Source: Streptomyces roseochromogenus subsp. oscitans DS 12.976 (GTDB lineage: Bacteria > Actinomycetota > Actinomycetes > Streptomycetales > Streptomycetaceae). Taken from it: a stretch of 14,907 bases of DNA. Made by a program: the position numbers and the translations under genes. The stretch covers positions 9,461,593-9,476,499 of the forward strand of contig NZ_CM002285.1 in the NCBI RefSeq assembly GCF_000497445.1, in the 5' to 3' direction. Of this stretch, positions 7,645 through 14,907 are shown in pieces. The notes below the pieces were generated by a model. It was not told the origin of the DNA. It ran no database searches and saw only the letters and a program-made list of their open reading frames with translations. Every line of letters begins with the position of its first letter. The first letter of the stretch is position 1.

Positions 7645-9399
7645 TTGATTAGGGCGACATTACATCGCCATTGCTGGGGATTTAACGGACATCTGGCGCG
7701 GAAACACTTCCTGGTATGCCTCACCAGTATGGCTCTAGCCGGGGCAGGGTCACTCATGGCGACTGGGTCATTCGCGGCACCCGCATTGGCCTCTGCGAAT
7801 AAATCCTGCGGCCCCTCGCCCGGTGTGAGGCCTTTCACCGATGAAGTGCAGCAGCCGCCGGTTGCGGCACCGGACGGGGAAAACCACTACACAGTCACGG
7901 TGGGCGTACATAACACGCACAAATTCAGCAGCGCGTGGAGGCCGACGAAGACGCTGGGCTACAGCACGGCCAACGCCACCGTGGACTACCTCGGACCGAC
8001 CGTCGTCACCCAGCAGCACCGTCCGATCAAGGTGCGGTTCATCAACAACCTGCCGGCGGCCGGCACGGCCGTTTTTCCGTTCGACCAGCCCAACAACACC
8101 ATCACTACGCACCGCCATGGCGGTCTCCAGTCTGCGGCAAGCGACGGCCCCCCACTGCCTAACGGAGCGGAAGTCCCACCAGGTGGATCACAGACGCAGG
8201 ACTATCCGAACAACCAGGCTGCGGCGCCCTTGTGGTACCACGACCACGCCGATGCGCATGACTCATACCACATCTACGAGGGCCTGGCGGGGCTGGCGCC
8301 CAATACCGACAAGCTCGAGCCGTCGTTTGGGCTACCCCGGGGCGATTTCGCCAAGTCCTACGTGCTCCAGGACAAGTCGTTCAACGCCGACTACTCACTG
8401 TGCTACACGCACGCGGACCCGGAGTTCTTCGGCGACCGCCCAGTGATCAATGGGACCATCGCACCCAAGCAGAACGTAGAGCCTAGACGCTACACCTTCA
8501 CCCTGGTCAACGGATCGGACTCCCGCTTCTACCACCTCAGCCTCCGACAGGTCGCCGGATCTGCCTCGGCTGCGCCGGCAATGACCGTGGTCGGCGATGA
8601 CGAGGGCTACCTACTGCATCCCACGCGGGTCAGCGACCTGCTCATCGCGCCCGGAGAGCGTTACAAGGCGGTCGTCGACTTCACCAGACACAACGGCCAG
8701 CAGTGGGTGCTGGCCAACGACGCTTCTGCGCCTTACCCGGGACCTGACACAGCGCCGCCGATTCCTGAGCTGATGCGATTCGACGTCTGCCCCGAGGTGA
8801 CTTCAACGGATCATTCACGGGTACCGAAGACAATCCAGGAGACCAACAACGCCGAGCCGCTCGCCAGCAAGTTGGCGCAGGCTCGCCTCCGAACGGTCCA
8901 GGCCGGCGAGAGTACGCCTGGTGTGCCCCAGATCGGGGACAAGAACCAGCTGCTCAATTATTTCGACACGCCTACCGAGACACCTCAACTCGGCGCCACG
9001 GAAGCCTGGGCCATGCGCAACCACAGTCCCGACGCACATCCCTTCCATGAACACATCGTCGAACTCCGGCTGGTCGGAAGATGGCACGTCGGGCAGTGGG
9101 ATGCCAACGGCAAGCCCATACCCGGCACTATCGGTCCCTTCGAACCGGCAGCCGCCTACGAATCCGGGCCCAAGGACACCTTTGTATCCCCACCGGACTC
9201 CATCACTGCCTGGGTCGGCAAATACACCATCCCGGGAACCTCGGTCTGGCACTGTCACATCCTCTCCCACGAGGACGGCTCAACAACCGGCGGCACCATC
9301 GAGATGATGCGCCCCCTCGCCGTTGGCTCGAAGCCGCAAGTCCAACTACCCCGAGTACTCACGCAGGATCGACTGGACCAGTTGGTGCGCCAGCCGTAG
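7645..9399 (+). CDS. Secreted multicopper oxidase (bilirubin oxidase/phenoxazinone synthase-like)
   Basis: This laccase-type copper oxidase (584 aa from TTG 7645) oxidises phenolic or metal substrates and reduces oxygen to water. The four copper-ligand motifs are present in order: THRHGG (His156, His158), WYHDHA (His199, His201), HPFHEH (465-470) and WHCHILSHED (535-544). The N-terminus reads LARKHFLVCLTSMALAGAGS and continues to PALASA|NKS, a Sec-type signal peptide, so the protein is exported. TTG 7645 is chosen because GGGAGGT lies four bases before it; ATG 7552 would add 31 residues before the signal and has no clear ribosome binding site. After HCHILSHED, the residue ten after the Cys, normally the axial Met or Leu, is Thr547, and MM follows only seven residues later (GSTTGGTIEMM). 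It sits between two IS630 remnants in less G+C-rich DNA and was probably acquired separately. The substrate cannot be told. Confidence 0.9.
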   Translation: MIRATLHRHCWGFNGHLARKHFLVCLTSMALAGAGSLMATGSFAAPALASANKSCGPSPGVRPFTDEVQQPPVAAPDGENHYTVTVGVHNTHKFSSAWRPTKTLGYSTANATVDYLGPTVVTQQHRPIKVRFINNLPAAGTAVFPFDQPNNTITTHRHGGLQSAASDGPPLPNGAEVPPGGSQTQDYPNNQAAAPLWYHDHADAHDSYHIYEGLAGLAPNTDKLEPSFGLPRGDFAKSYVLQDKSFNADYSLCYTHADPEFFGDRPVINGTIAPKQNVEPRRYTFTLVNGSDSRFYHLSLRQVAGSASAAPAMTVVGDDEGYLLHPTRVSDLLIAPGERYKAVVDFTRHNGQQWVLANDASAPYPGPDTAPPIPELMRFDVCPEVTSTDHSRVPKTIQETNNAEPLASKLAQARLRTVQAGESTPGVPQIGDKNQLLNYFDTPTETPQLGATEAWAMRNHSPDAHPFHEHIVELRLVGRWHVGQWDANGKPIPGTIGPFEPAAAYESGPKDTFVSPPDSITAWVGKYTIPGTSVWHCHILSHEDGSTTGGTIEMMRPLAVGSKPQVQLPRVLTQDRLDQLVRQP

Positions 9400-9412
9400 C
9401 GGGGAGTCACAC

Positions 9413-9497
9413 CTCCACCGCCGCCTCGTCCGCGGCTACTTCCACGCCCGCCACGTCCGCTACGCCATAGAGCAGGCAAATCAACAGTTCCGGCTCA
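9413..9497 (+). mobile_element. IS630-family 3' end fragment
   Basis: This plus-strand piece encodes [20 protein letters not shown] followed by [13 protein letters not shown], the C-terminus of the same transposase family as the element at 6397-7411, here with a better preserved sequence. It contains the inverted-repeat sequence GGCAAATCAACAGTTCCGGC (9476-9495). The rest of that copy is missing; the fragment starts 14 bp after the oxidase stop. It is in opposite orientation to the first element. Confidence 0.8.
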
Positions 9498-9575
9498 AAT
9501 ATGTGGGGAATTCCGGTACGGTCCATGCAGTGCCATGACGCTCGCCTCTTTGTCGGCTTTCCGGTTGCTTCCTGA

Positions 9576-9671
9576 TCAGTACGGCAAACGGCGCCCGGAG
9601 GGGGTGAGCAGATCCAGCGGCGGCGGGTCTCGTCGGACCGGCGGATGCCTGAGACGGTGGATTTGGTTCAT
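9576..9671 (-). CDS. Possible small or truncated ORF, 31 aa
   Basis: ATG 9671 is preceded by GGAGG at 8 bases, a proper ribosome binding site, and the frame runs 31 codons ([11 protein letters not shown]...) to a TGA at 9576-9578. It is divergent from the phosphoketolase. The product is Pro/Arg-rich and unrecognised. It may be the start of a gene truncated by the IS630 fragment next to it, or chance. Confidence 0.25.
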   Translation of the reverse strand: MNQIHRLRHPPVRRDPPPLDLLTPSGRRLPY

Positions 9672-9752
9672 CGCGGTCACCTCCCGCTCAGCGCGCTCTA
9701 TCCTCGCTGCCAGGCGGCGCGGGCTGCTTCCTTCGTGCTTTCCACGCTGCGC

Positions 9753-9797
9753 GGACCAAAGGGGCCGAACCGTTTCCCGGTCGGGGCCGTTCGGGCC
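9753..9797. promoter_or_regulatory. Two GGNCC-N4-GGGCC boxes upstream of phosphoketolase
   Basis: GGACCAAAGGGGCC (9753-9766) and GGGCCGTTCGGGCC (9784-9797) both have the 5-4-5 geometry seen at 608 and 4948. Their starts are 31 bp apart, about three helical turns, so both would face the same side of the DNA. They end about 100 bp before the phosphoketolase GTG. A DevR/OsdR-type regulator is a reasonable but unproven reader. Confidence 0.45.
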
Positions 9798-9898
9798 ACC
9801 TCACGTGGACCGGCCCCTGCGGACGGTGTTGGGTGGTGGTGTCCGATCCGTTCACGACACCCGGTCACCGCAGCCCGACGACGCGTACGGAGGATGCT

Positions 9899-10705
9899 GT
9901 GCAGGAGGTCACCACCGGTCAGCCCAGCGCCGTGACCGAGGCGGAGCTGCACGCCCTGGATGCCCACTGGCGGGCGGCGAACCATCTGGCCGTCGGCCAG
10001 ATCTACCTGATGGCCAACCCCATGCTGCGCGAGACATTGCGTCCAGAGCACGTCAAGCCCCGGCTGCTGGGGCACTGGGGCACCTCACCGGGGTCGAACC
10101 TTGTCTACACCCACCTGAACCGGGTGATCAAGAAACGGGACTTGGACGCGCTGTGCGTGTGGGGCCCCGGCCACGGCGGGCCGGCCGTGGTGGCGAACTC
10201 CTGGCTGGAGGGCTCCTACACCGAGGTCTACCCCGATGTCATCCGGGACGTGGCTGGTATGGCCCGGCTGTTCCGGCAGTTCCACTTCCCCGGCGGCATC
10301 CCAGCCACGTCGCGCCGGACACGCCCGGCTCCATCCACGAGGGCGGCGAGCTCGGCTACTCCCTTGCCCACGCCTACGGCGCCGCCCTGGACAACCCCGG
10401 TGTGCTGGTGGCTTGTGTCATCGGCGACGGCGAGGCGGAGACCGGGCCGCCGGCCGCGGCCTGGCACTCCAACAAGTTCCTCGGCCCGGTCCGCGACGGC
10501 GCGGTGCTGCCGATCCTCCACCTGAACGGCTACAAGATCGCAGACCTCACTGTCTTGGCCCGTCTTCCCGAGCCCGAGCTGGACGACCTGCTGCGCGACT
10601 TCGGTCACCAGCCCCTCCACGTCACCGGGGACGACTCGTTGGCCGTGCCGCTGCGATGGCGGTCGCGCTGGATGCCGCCCTCGACCACATCGCCGCCACA
10701 CCGCG
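9899..10705 (+). pseudogene. Xylulose-5-P/fructose-6-P phosphoketolase, truncated and frameshifted
   Basis: Phosphoketolase is a thiamine-diphosphate enzyme that splits xylulose 5-phosphate or fructose 6-phosphate with phosphate to acetyl phosphate. The start is GTG 9899 with GGAGG five bases before it. The first frame gives [29 protein letters not shown] and [18 protein letters not shown] one-base loss at about 10302 moves to the frame with [31 protein letters not shown] (ThDP/Mg site), [10 protein letters not shown] and [12 protein letters not shown] second shift near 10650 leads to [14 protein letters not shown]. Homology then stops: about 500 of the usual 790-800 residues are missing and recombinase sequence follows. 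In an intact pathway it would share fructose 6-phosphate with the phosphofructokinase at 2699. It is non-functional. Confidence 0.9.
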
Positions 10706-10769
10706 GCCCCGCGGTTCGGGGCTCAGGGGCCGTCCGCCCAAGCCTGCCCCTCCTGTCGCCATCCGACCG

Positions 10770-11985
10770 GTGAACCGTTGGTGCCAGCCGGCCCTGTTCG
10801 ACGGCGTCCCCCGCGACTACCGCCGCTTCGACCACGATGCGCATGCGGCTTCCCAGAACCCCTGGCTGGCCTGGGGCCGCCATCTCGCGCACGGCCTGGC
10901 CGAGGCCCGCGGCTGGACCCGCGGCGTCCGCATCAGCGTGAACCGGGCGCTGGTCGTATTGCTGTCCCGCACGTCGAGGGCGAGATCATCGCGCCGCTGC
11001 GGGCCCTGGACAGCAGCATCGAGCGAACCGCGGAGGTCCTGGACGCGATGGGCGTTCTGGTCGATGACCGTCTGCCGTCCCATGAGGACTGGCTGGAGAA
11101 GAAACTCGATGGCATCGCTGCCGGTATCCACCGGGAACGGAGCGTTGGAACCGCACCCTGCGCGACGGCGGACCACGCACCCGCCCCCGCGACCAGTCCA
11201 CCGTCTGGTCCTACCTCAATGCCGTACGCCCTGCGCTGCTGGAATGGTCCGCACGTTACGACCACCTGCGCGAGGTCACCCTCGACGACGTCCTCACCCA
11301 CGTCAAAACCCTCCACGGGCATGAGCGCCACCAGACTCTCGTCGCCTTGCGGTCCCTGTTCGGCTGGGCGAAGAAGAACGGCATCGTCTTCCGCAACCCC
11401 ACCGCCCGCATCACGGTAGGCACGTTCGAGTACGCCGTCCTGCAGCCCCTGCTTCCCGATGCTTCCCGAGCAGGTGAACCGCTCCGTCGAGGCCGTCCAC
11501 AGTCCGGCCGCCCGACTCGCCCTCGCCCTCGCGGCCGCCCACGCAGCCCGAGCAGGAGCCATCCGCGCGATCCAGTTGTCCGACGTGGACCTCGGCAACC
11601 GCTGGCTCACGATCGCCGGACGCGTCCGTCCGATGGACGACCTCACCCACCAGATGCTGATGGCCTGGCTGGACCACCGGTGCCGGCGCTGGCCGAACAC
11701 GGCCAATCCCCACCTGCTCATCAACCAGATGACCGCGCTGGAGACCGGGCCGGTCAGCGGCTGGTGGATCAAACACGAACTCCACGGCCAGGACGCCACC
11801 TGGAACGGCTCGGCGTCGACCGCCAGCTCGAAGAAGCCTTCGTTCACGGTCCCGACCCACTCCACCTCGCTGAGGTCTTCGGTCTGGACGAGAAGACCGC
11901 GATCCGCTACGCAGACTCGGCACGGCAGCTTCTCCAGACCGGCATCGTCCGCCCCGGCGCTTCGGGTGAGAGTGTGTGCCCATGA
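10770..11985 (+). pseudogene. Tyrosine recombinase/integrase, at least four frameshifts
   Basis: The reconstructed protein resembles the integrases found with Streptomyces mobile elements. The N-terminal part has CQPALFDGVPRDYRRFD, NPWLAWGRHLAHGLAEARGW and VNRALVVLL. A shift near 10969 leads to HVEGEIIAPLRALDSSIERT and LEKKLDGIAAG; a shift near 11143 leads to TVWSYLNAVRPALLEWSARY, TLHGHERHQTLVALRSLFGW and AKKNGIVFRNPTARI (core-binding domain). A shift at 11451-11470, caused by a 10-bp near-perfect duplication (GCTTCCCGAT/GCTTCCCGAG), leads to the catalytic part, HAARAGAIRAIQLSDVDLG, with the box-I Arg. A one-base loss near 11801 leads to LERLGVDRQLEEAF and FGLDEKTAIRYADSARQLL, whose Tyr may be the nucleophile. 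Its N-terminal boundary with the phosphoketolase remnant lies between 10700 and 10770. It cannot make an active enzyme. Confidence 0.85.
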
Positions 11986-12122
11986 CAGCTGAGATCGCAC
12001 CACGCGACACGACGGACATTGAGGCCGTCCTCGGGCGCATGGTCTACCAGGCGGCTTCCCTGGGAAAGGCGATGCGCTTCGCGGGCGAGATGCTCGCCGT
12101 GGCTGAAGACCGTGGCCGCTGA
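11982..12122 (+). CDS. Small protein, 46 aa, coupled to the integrase
   Basis: The ATG at 11982 overlaps the integrase stop as ATGA, the usual sign of translational coupling, and the frame runs 46 codons to a TGA at 12120-12122. The product (MTAEIAPRDTTDIEAVLGRM, VYQAASLGKAMRFAGEMLAV, AEDRGR) is acidic at its start and looks mostly helical, with no Cys, signal or membrane segment. I do not recognise it. Unlike the integrase before it, the reading frame is undamaged. Its position suggests a small accessory protein of the recombinase module. The next gene is convergent, with an 18-bp gap. Confidence 0.6.
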   Translation: MTAEIAPRDTTDIEAVLGRMVYQAASLGKAMRFAGEMLAVAEDRGR

Positions 12123-12140
12123 GCCGCTGGGGCCAGGCCG

Positions 12141-12485
12141 TCACTCCTTCCGGTTCCGCACCGCGAGCACGGCACCCGCAAGCCCGGCGATCCCGCCGCC
12201 GATCATGGGCACGACCTGCATCGACACCTTGTGGTCCACGGCGTAGAACCCCAGCCAGACGAAGGCCACGCCGAACCCCACCACGATCACGTGCTCAAGC
12301 AGCCGGAACCCGTACCCCACCCACTGGTCGAAACGCTCCCGGCGCAGTTGGCGCTCGACGAGGTCCCGCCGCCACGCGAGGTGGTCCGGATCGATCTCCT
12401 GCCACTTCCGCGCCTCGTCGGCCGCGGGGAAGGACGGCACTGTCCAGGCGGGCGTCCCTGCGGGCGGCGTCTCCTGATCAGACAT
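12141..12485 (-). CDS. Two-TM membrane protein, 114 aa, partner of the pseudokinase
   Basis: The product has a soluble N-terminal part (1-60) with a charged helix (DPDHLAWRRDLVERQLRRER, 32-51) and two membrane segments, about 63-84 (HVIVVGFGVAFVWLGFYAV) and 90-109 (VVPMIGGGIAGLAGAVLAV), ending in NRKE. I cannot assign a family or function. ATG 12485 is preceded by AGGAGG at 7 bases, and its start overlaps the end of the kinase-like gene by 8 bp, so the two are co-transcribed and probably work together at the membrane. The gene is intact. Confidence 0.8.
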   Translation of the reverse strand: MSDQETPPAGTPAWTVPSFPAADEARKWQEIDPDHLAWRRDLVERQLRRERFDQWVGYGFRLLEHVIVVGFGVAFVWLGFYAVDHKVSMQVVPMIGGGIAGLAGAVLAVRNRKE

Positions 12486-13728
12486 CGGTCGTCCTCCTGC
12501 CTGGCGACGCGGCCGCCACCCGCCGGTCGACCGTCAACAGCGCCTCGTCCACAGCCCGTTCGGCGGCAGCACGGCGCCGGTCTCGCTCCTCGCCGGTCCA
12601 CGGCGCGGGCGGCGCGAGCGATCGGACGAACCACCGCCATACGGGCACCCGCTCGCGGGCGCGCCGCCGCGCGAGGGCCGCGCGTGCTTGTACAGCGAGG
12701 ACCCAGAGCCCGAGGGCGAAGAGCGCCCAGGGCAGTAGGGTCACGAAGAAGTCCGAGACGTCGGCCGCGCTAACGTGAGCCCGCGCCAAGGCCGGTGCCA
12801 CCGCGAGGACTGCCAAGAGGAGCCCCCAACTGGCCGCGCTGATCGTGTGGTTGGTCCACACCTTGCGCAACATCGCGGTGGGGGCCGACCTCGCCCTGGT
12901 AGCCCTGACCGCCGCGTACGGCTCCCCTCCGGCCCCGTCGAGCACCCGCTGCGCCCCGGCCACCGTCAGCCGCCTCTCGGGATCCTTGTCCAGCAGCCCC
13001 TCGATGAGCCGCCCGAGCTCACCGATACCGCCCAGGGACGGCGGCTGTTCCCGCTCCAGGGCCGACAAGGTCGCCATGACGCTGTCCCGGTGGAACGGCG
13101 CCTGCCCCGCGACGAGCTGGTAGAGCGTCGCCCCCAGCGAGAACAGGTCACTGCTCGGCTCCCTGCGGGCTCCGTGCAGGAGTTCGGGGGCGATGTAGTC
13201 CGACGCGGCGACGATCCACCAGTTGTCCCGGGTTGTCTCTATGTCGTTCGCCCGCGTCAGAGCGCCGATTACGGGCAGCAGGACCCAACGACCCCCATCA
13301 AGGCGGATGTTGGCAGGCCGCACATCCCCGTGCACGAACCCGACCCCGTGCATCGCATCCAGCGCGCCAAGCACCGCGGCCGCGACCTCCCGCACTCGAT
13401 CGCGGGACATCCGGCCGTGCTCGGCCAGATGGTCGGCGAGGGACGGGCCTGAGACAAGCGGCATGACGGTCCACACCACGCCGTCCGCCTCCACGATGTC
13501 GTTCACGGGGATGACGTTCGGATGCTCCCGCAGGCCCGCGATCACGCGGACAGTCCGCACCGCCCGTGCCGTCCCCGCCGAACCCGCCGCCCCCACCTCC
13601 TCGACCGTCACCTCCGTGCGCAGGACCTCGTCGTACGCCGTCCACACACGCCCGTACCCGCCGGATCCCACCTGGCTCCCGACCCGATAGCGCCCGCCGA
13701 GCACCCGCCCCGGCCTCATTCCCTGCAC
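12478..13728 (-). CDS. Membrane-anchored Ser/Thr kinase-fold protein, probable pseudokinase
   Basis: This 416-aa protein has an Hanks-type kinase fold (about 10-265), two membrane segments (about 296-316 and 327-347) and a basic cytosolic tail. The Gly loop VGSGGYGRVW (20-29) is intact. The VAIK position reads VTVE (Glu43 for Lys). The alphaC Glu is replaced (RTVR, Thr59). HRDxKxxN reads HGDVRPAN, keeping Asp135 but with Arg for Lys. The DFG position reads VIG (Val153 for Asp). SDYIAPELL (176-184), SSDLFSLGATLYQLVAG (192-208) and DPERRL (249-254) preserve the C lobe. Loss of Lys, Glu and DFG Asp argues against phosphotransfer; a scaffold or sensor role is more likely. The start is GTG 13728, five bases after GGAGGGG; ATGs at 13719, 13743 and 13782 are alternatives with poorer spacing. 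It overlaps the downstream two-TM gene by 8 bp. No frameshift is seen, so the changes look like specialisation, not decay. Confidence 0.88.
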   Translation of the reverse strand: MQGMRPGRVLGGRYRVGSQVGSGGYGRVWTAYDEVLRTEVTVEEVGAAGSAGTARAVRTVRVIAGLREHPNVIPVNDIVEADGVVWTVMPLVSGPSLADHLAEHGRMSRDRVREVAAAVLGALDAMHGVGFVHGDVRPANIRLDGGRWVLLPVIGALTRANDIETTRDNWWIVAASDYIAPELLHGARREPSSDLFSLGATLYQLVAGQAPFHRDSVMATLSALEREQPPSLGGIGELGRLIEGLLDKDPERRLTVAGAQRVLDGAGGEPYAAVRATRARSAPTAMLRKVWTNHTISAASWGLLLAVLAVAPALARAHVSAADVSDFFVTLLPWALFALGLWVLAVQARAALARRRARERVPVWRWFVRSLAPPAPWTGEERDRRRAAAERAVDEALLTVDRRVAAASPGRRTTDV

Positions 13729-14045
13729 CACAGCCCCTCCCATACGACTTAAGACGCCGTACCCAGAGCCCCGCGTCAGCAAGCCCCGGCCACCGACTTC
13801 AGCACCTCCGGTGCGAAGTGGAGCGCGACGCCGCCTGCCGGTCCGGCGCGGAGGCTACGTCAGGGGAATAGCACCGGGGCCGCCACGACCGCACGGCAGC
13901 TCCTCCAGACCGCCCCCGAAACCGATCCCGCGGGTTCGCCACGACCACGGGCCTTACCCCTAGCGATGACGATGTCGGCCGACTCCCCGTCGCCTTCAGA
14001 TGCCGCTGGCATCGATCACCCAGTACCGGCCGCGGCAGACGGTGA
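13729..14045. other. Intergenic region with recombinase scar
   Basis: Apart from the recombinase C-terminal fragment at 13881-13935 I find no gene. The stretch at 13985-14045 is not obviously part of the Tn3 transposase; on the minus strand it can be read as CRGRYWVIDASGI then a stop, which I cannot assign. The left edge is the probable promoter region of the kinase-like gene. Confidence 0.4.
13881..13935 (+). pseudogene. Fragment of a recombinase C-terminus
   Basis: The plus strand reads TARQLLQTAPETDPAG here, matching SARQLLQTG at the end of the integrase pseudogene. At the DNA level 13891-13912 is identical to 11920-11941 except for one base over 22. It is a second copy of the end of the same recombinase family, most of which is gone. 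Together with the pseudogene at 10770-11985 it brackets the kinase-like operon in direct orientation. Confidence 0.55.
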
Positions 14046-14907
14046 TGTTTGCAGGGACTCGATCAGCGGCTGTGCCTCGGTGCCGCCTTGAACCGCACCG
14101 CCTTCAACACCGTCGGGGCGAACCGGCGGATGTAGTTGTACGAGCCCCCCAGCAGCCGCAGGTGCCCGTGGTCGCGCGGGAGCCGCACGGTGGCCCCGGC
14201 GTTGGCGGCGGTCAGCCGGGACATGCCGATCTTCCCGCGCAGCAGCGTCCCCACCGCCTCGTCCGGGACACCGGCATCGGCGAGCACCGGCAGGATCTCG
14301 TCCAGCAGGGTCAGCCGGTCCTCCGACAGCTTGTCCCGCTCGGCGAGTTCGTCGGGCAGCTTGATCCGCGCCCGCGATTCCGAACCCGACAGCGTCTGGT
14401 CGAAGAGCTGCACGACGGAGTCAAGGACATCGACTGCGGACTGCGCCAGCAGCGTGAGCAGGATCGGGTGGCGCCGGTTCGCCTCACGGCGCTCCAGGGC
14501 CTGCGCGGTGAGGCGCCGGCCGATCTGGGCGAGGTGACGGCGCCGTTCGGCGGGCAGCGCGGACAGGTCGAGGGCGTGCGCGTCCAGGCCGCGCAGGAGC
14601 AACAGCTTCTCGACCTCGCTTCCCCACGCTGTTGGGCGACGCCTGCACCGGCCCGGTCCCCAGCCAGTGCAGCCGCGAGGACCGCAGCGCCGGACCGACA
14701 ACCAGCAGGTTGTCCAGACCGCGAGCGCGCTCGCCGGTCAGCAGGCGCGCCACTCGGGCGTGGGTCTCCCGCTCGGCGGCCTGACGGGCGGTGCCGACCT
14801 TCTCCAGCAGCGTGACCACACCAGGCCGGATCACCTCTGCCGAGCGCAAGTACTCGCAGCCCAGCTGGAACAACAGCGACGGGGAGTCGTGCTCCATGGC
14901 ACGGGCC
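14046..14907 (-). pseudogene. Tn3-family transposase, frameshifted and truncated
   Basis: The minus strand encodes part of a large Tn3-type transposase that enters from beyond the right edge. The first frame has SPSLLFQLGCEYLRSAEVIR, ARLLTGERARGLDNLLVVGP and RLHWLGTGPVQASPNSVG. A one-base shift near 14628 leads to VEKLLLLRGLDAHALDLSAL, PAERRRHLAQIGRRLTAQAL, LLTLLAQSAVDVLDSVVQLF, EDRLTLLDEILPVLADAG and LPRDHGHLRLLGGSYNYIRR. A second shift near 14088 leads to GGTEAQPLIESL, where homology ends near 14046. The catalytic DDE half of these roughly 1000-aa proteins is absent, so it is inactive. No terminal inverted repeat is visible in the window. The long plus-strand ORF here is its shadow. Confidence 0.85.

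Larger units (their letters stand above)
9498..9898. other. Upstream region of the phosphoketolase pseudogene
   Basis: No firm gene lies in these 401 bp. They hold a possible 31-codon minus-strand ORF (9576-9671), two GGNCC-N4-GGGCC boxes 31 bp apart (9753-9766 and 9784-9797) and the GGAGG of the phosphoketolase at 9889-9893. Confidence 0.5.

Noticed and set aside
10236..11324. 362-aa continuous ORF read as a fusion protein
   Set aside because: It joins out-of-frame phosphoketolase sequence, an in-frame scrap of phosphoketolase, integrase N-terminal sequence and then out-of-frame integrase; it is a by-product of frameshifts in two pseudogenes.
14000..14815. Plus-strand ORF of 271 aa
   Set aside because: It is antisense to clear Tn3 transposase sequence; the product is Arg/Gln/Pro-rich and resembles nothing.

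Overview
The very high G+C content, GGAGG-type ribosome binding sites, GTG/TTG starts and the gene families present point to a Streptomyces-type actinomycete. The density of broken genes and mobile-element debris suggests an accessory region such as a chromosome arm or plasmid; that placement is inference. Coordinates of decayed genes are approximate because they were traced by joining frames.

Left part (1-2700) is decayed. It holds an unrecognised minus-strand ORF (211-579), a frame-broken GAF-domain DevS/DosS-type sensor kinase remnant (964-1545), a broken cold-shock protein gene (about 1790-1975, minus) and a broken universal stress protein gene (about 2040-2335). The intact core follows: a 342-aa phosphofructokinase with the Asp104/Lys124 pattern of pyrophosphate-dependent enzymes (2699-3727), a tandem-domain universal stress protein convergent to it (3746-4606, minus) and a DhnA-type class I fructose-bisphosphate aldolase (4998-5912). 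A phosphoketolase pseudogene lies further right (9899 to about 10705). DevS-like sensor, stress proteins, PPi-PFK, aldolase and phosphoketolase together resemble the hypoxia/dormancy (DevR/OsdR-type) gene sets of actinomycetes. Palindromes of the form GGNCC-N4-GGNCC lie upstream of the aldolase, the phosphoketolase and the 211-579 ORF.

The middle part contains a decayed IS630-family element with both inverted repeats (6397-7411), an intact secreted multicopper oxidase (7645-9399) and a second, oppositely oriented IS630 end (9413-9497) directly after the oxidase stop.

The right part is mobile-element territory. The phosphoketolase is cut off by a tyrosine-recombinase pseudogene (about 10770-11985) with at least four frame breaks. 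Its stop overlaps the start of an intact 46-aa ORF (11982-12122). Convergent to these is a two-gene minus-strand operon: a membrane-anchored kinase-fold protein that has lost the VAIK Lys, the alphaC Glu and the DFG Asp (a pseudokinase, 12478-13728) and a 114-aa two-TM protein (12141-12485). Beyond it are a second small piece of the recombinase C-terminus (13881-13935) and a broken Tn3-family transposase (14046 to the window edge).
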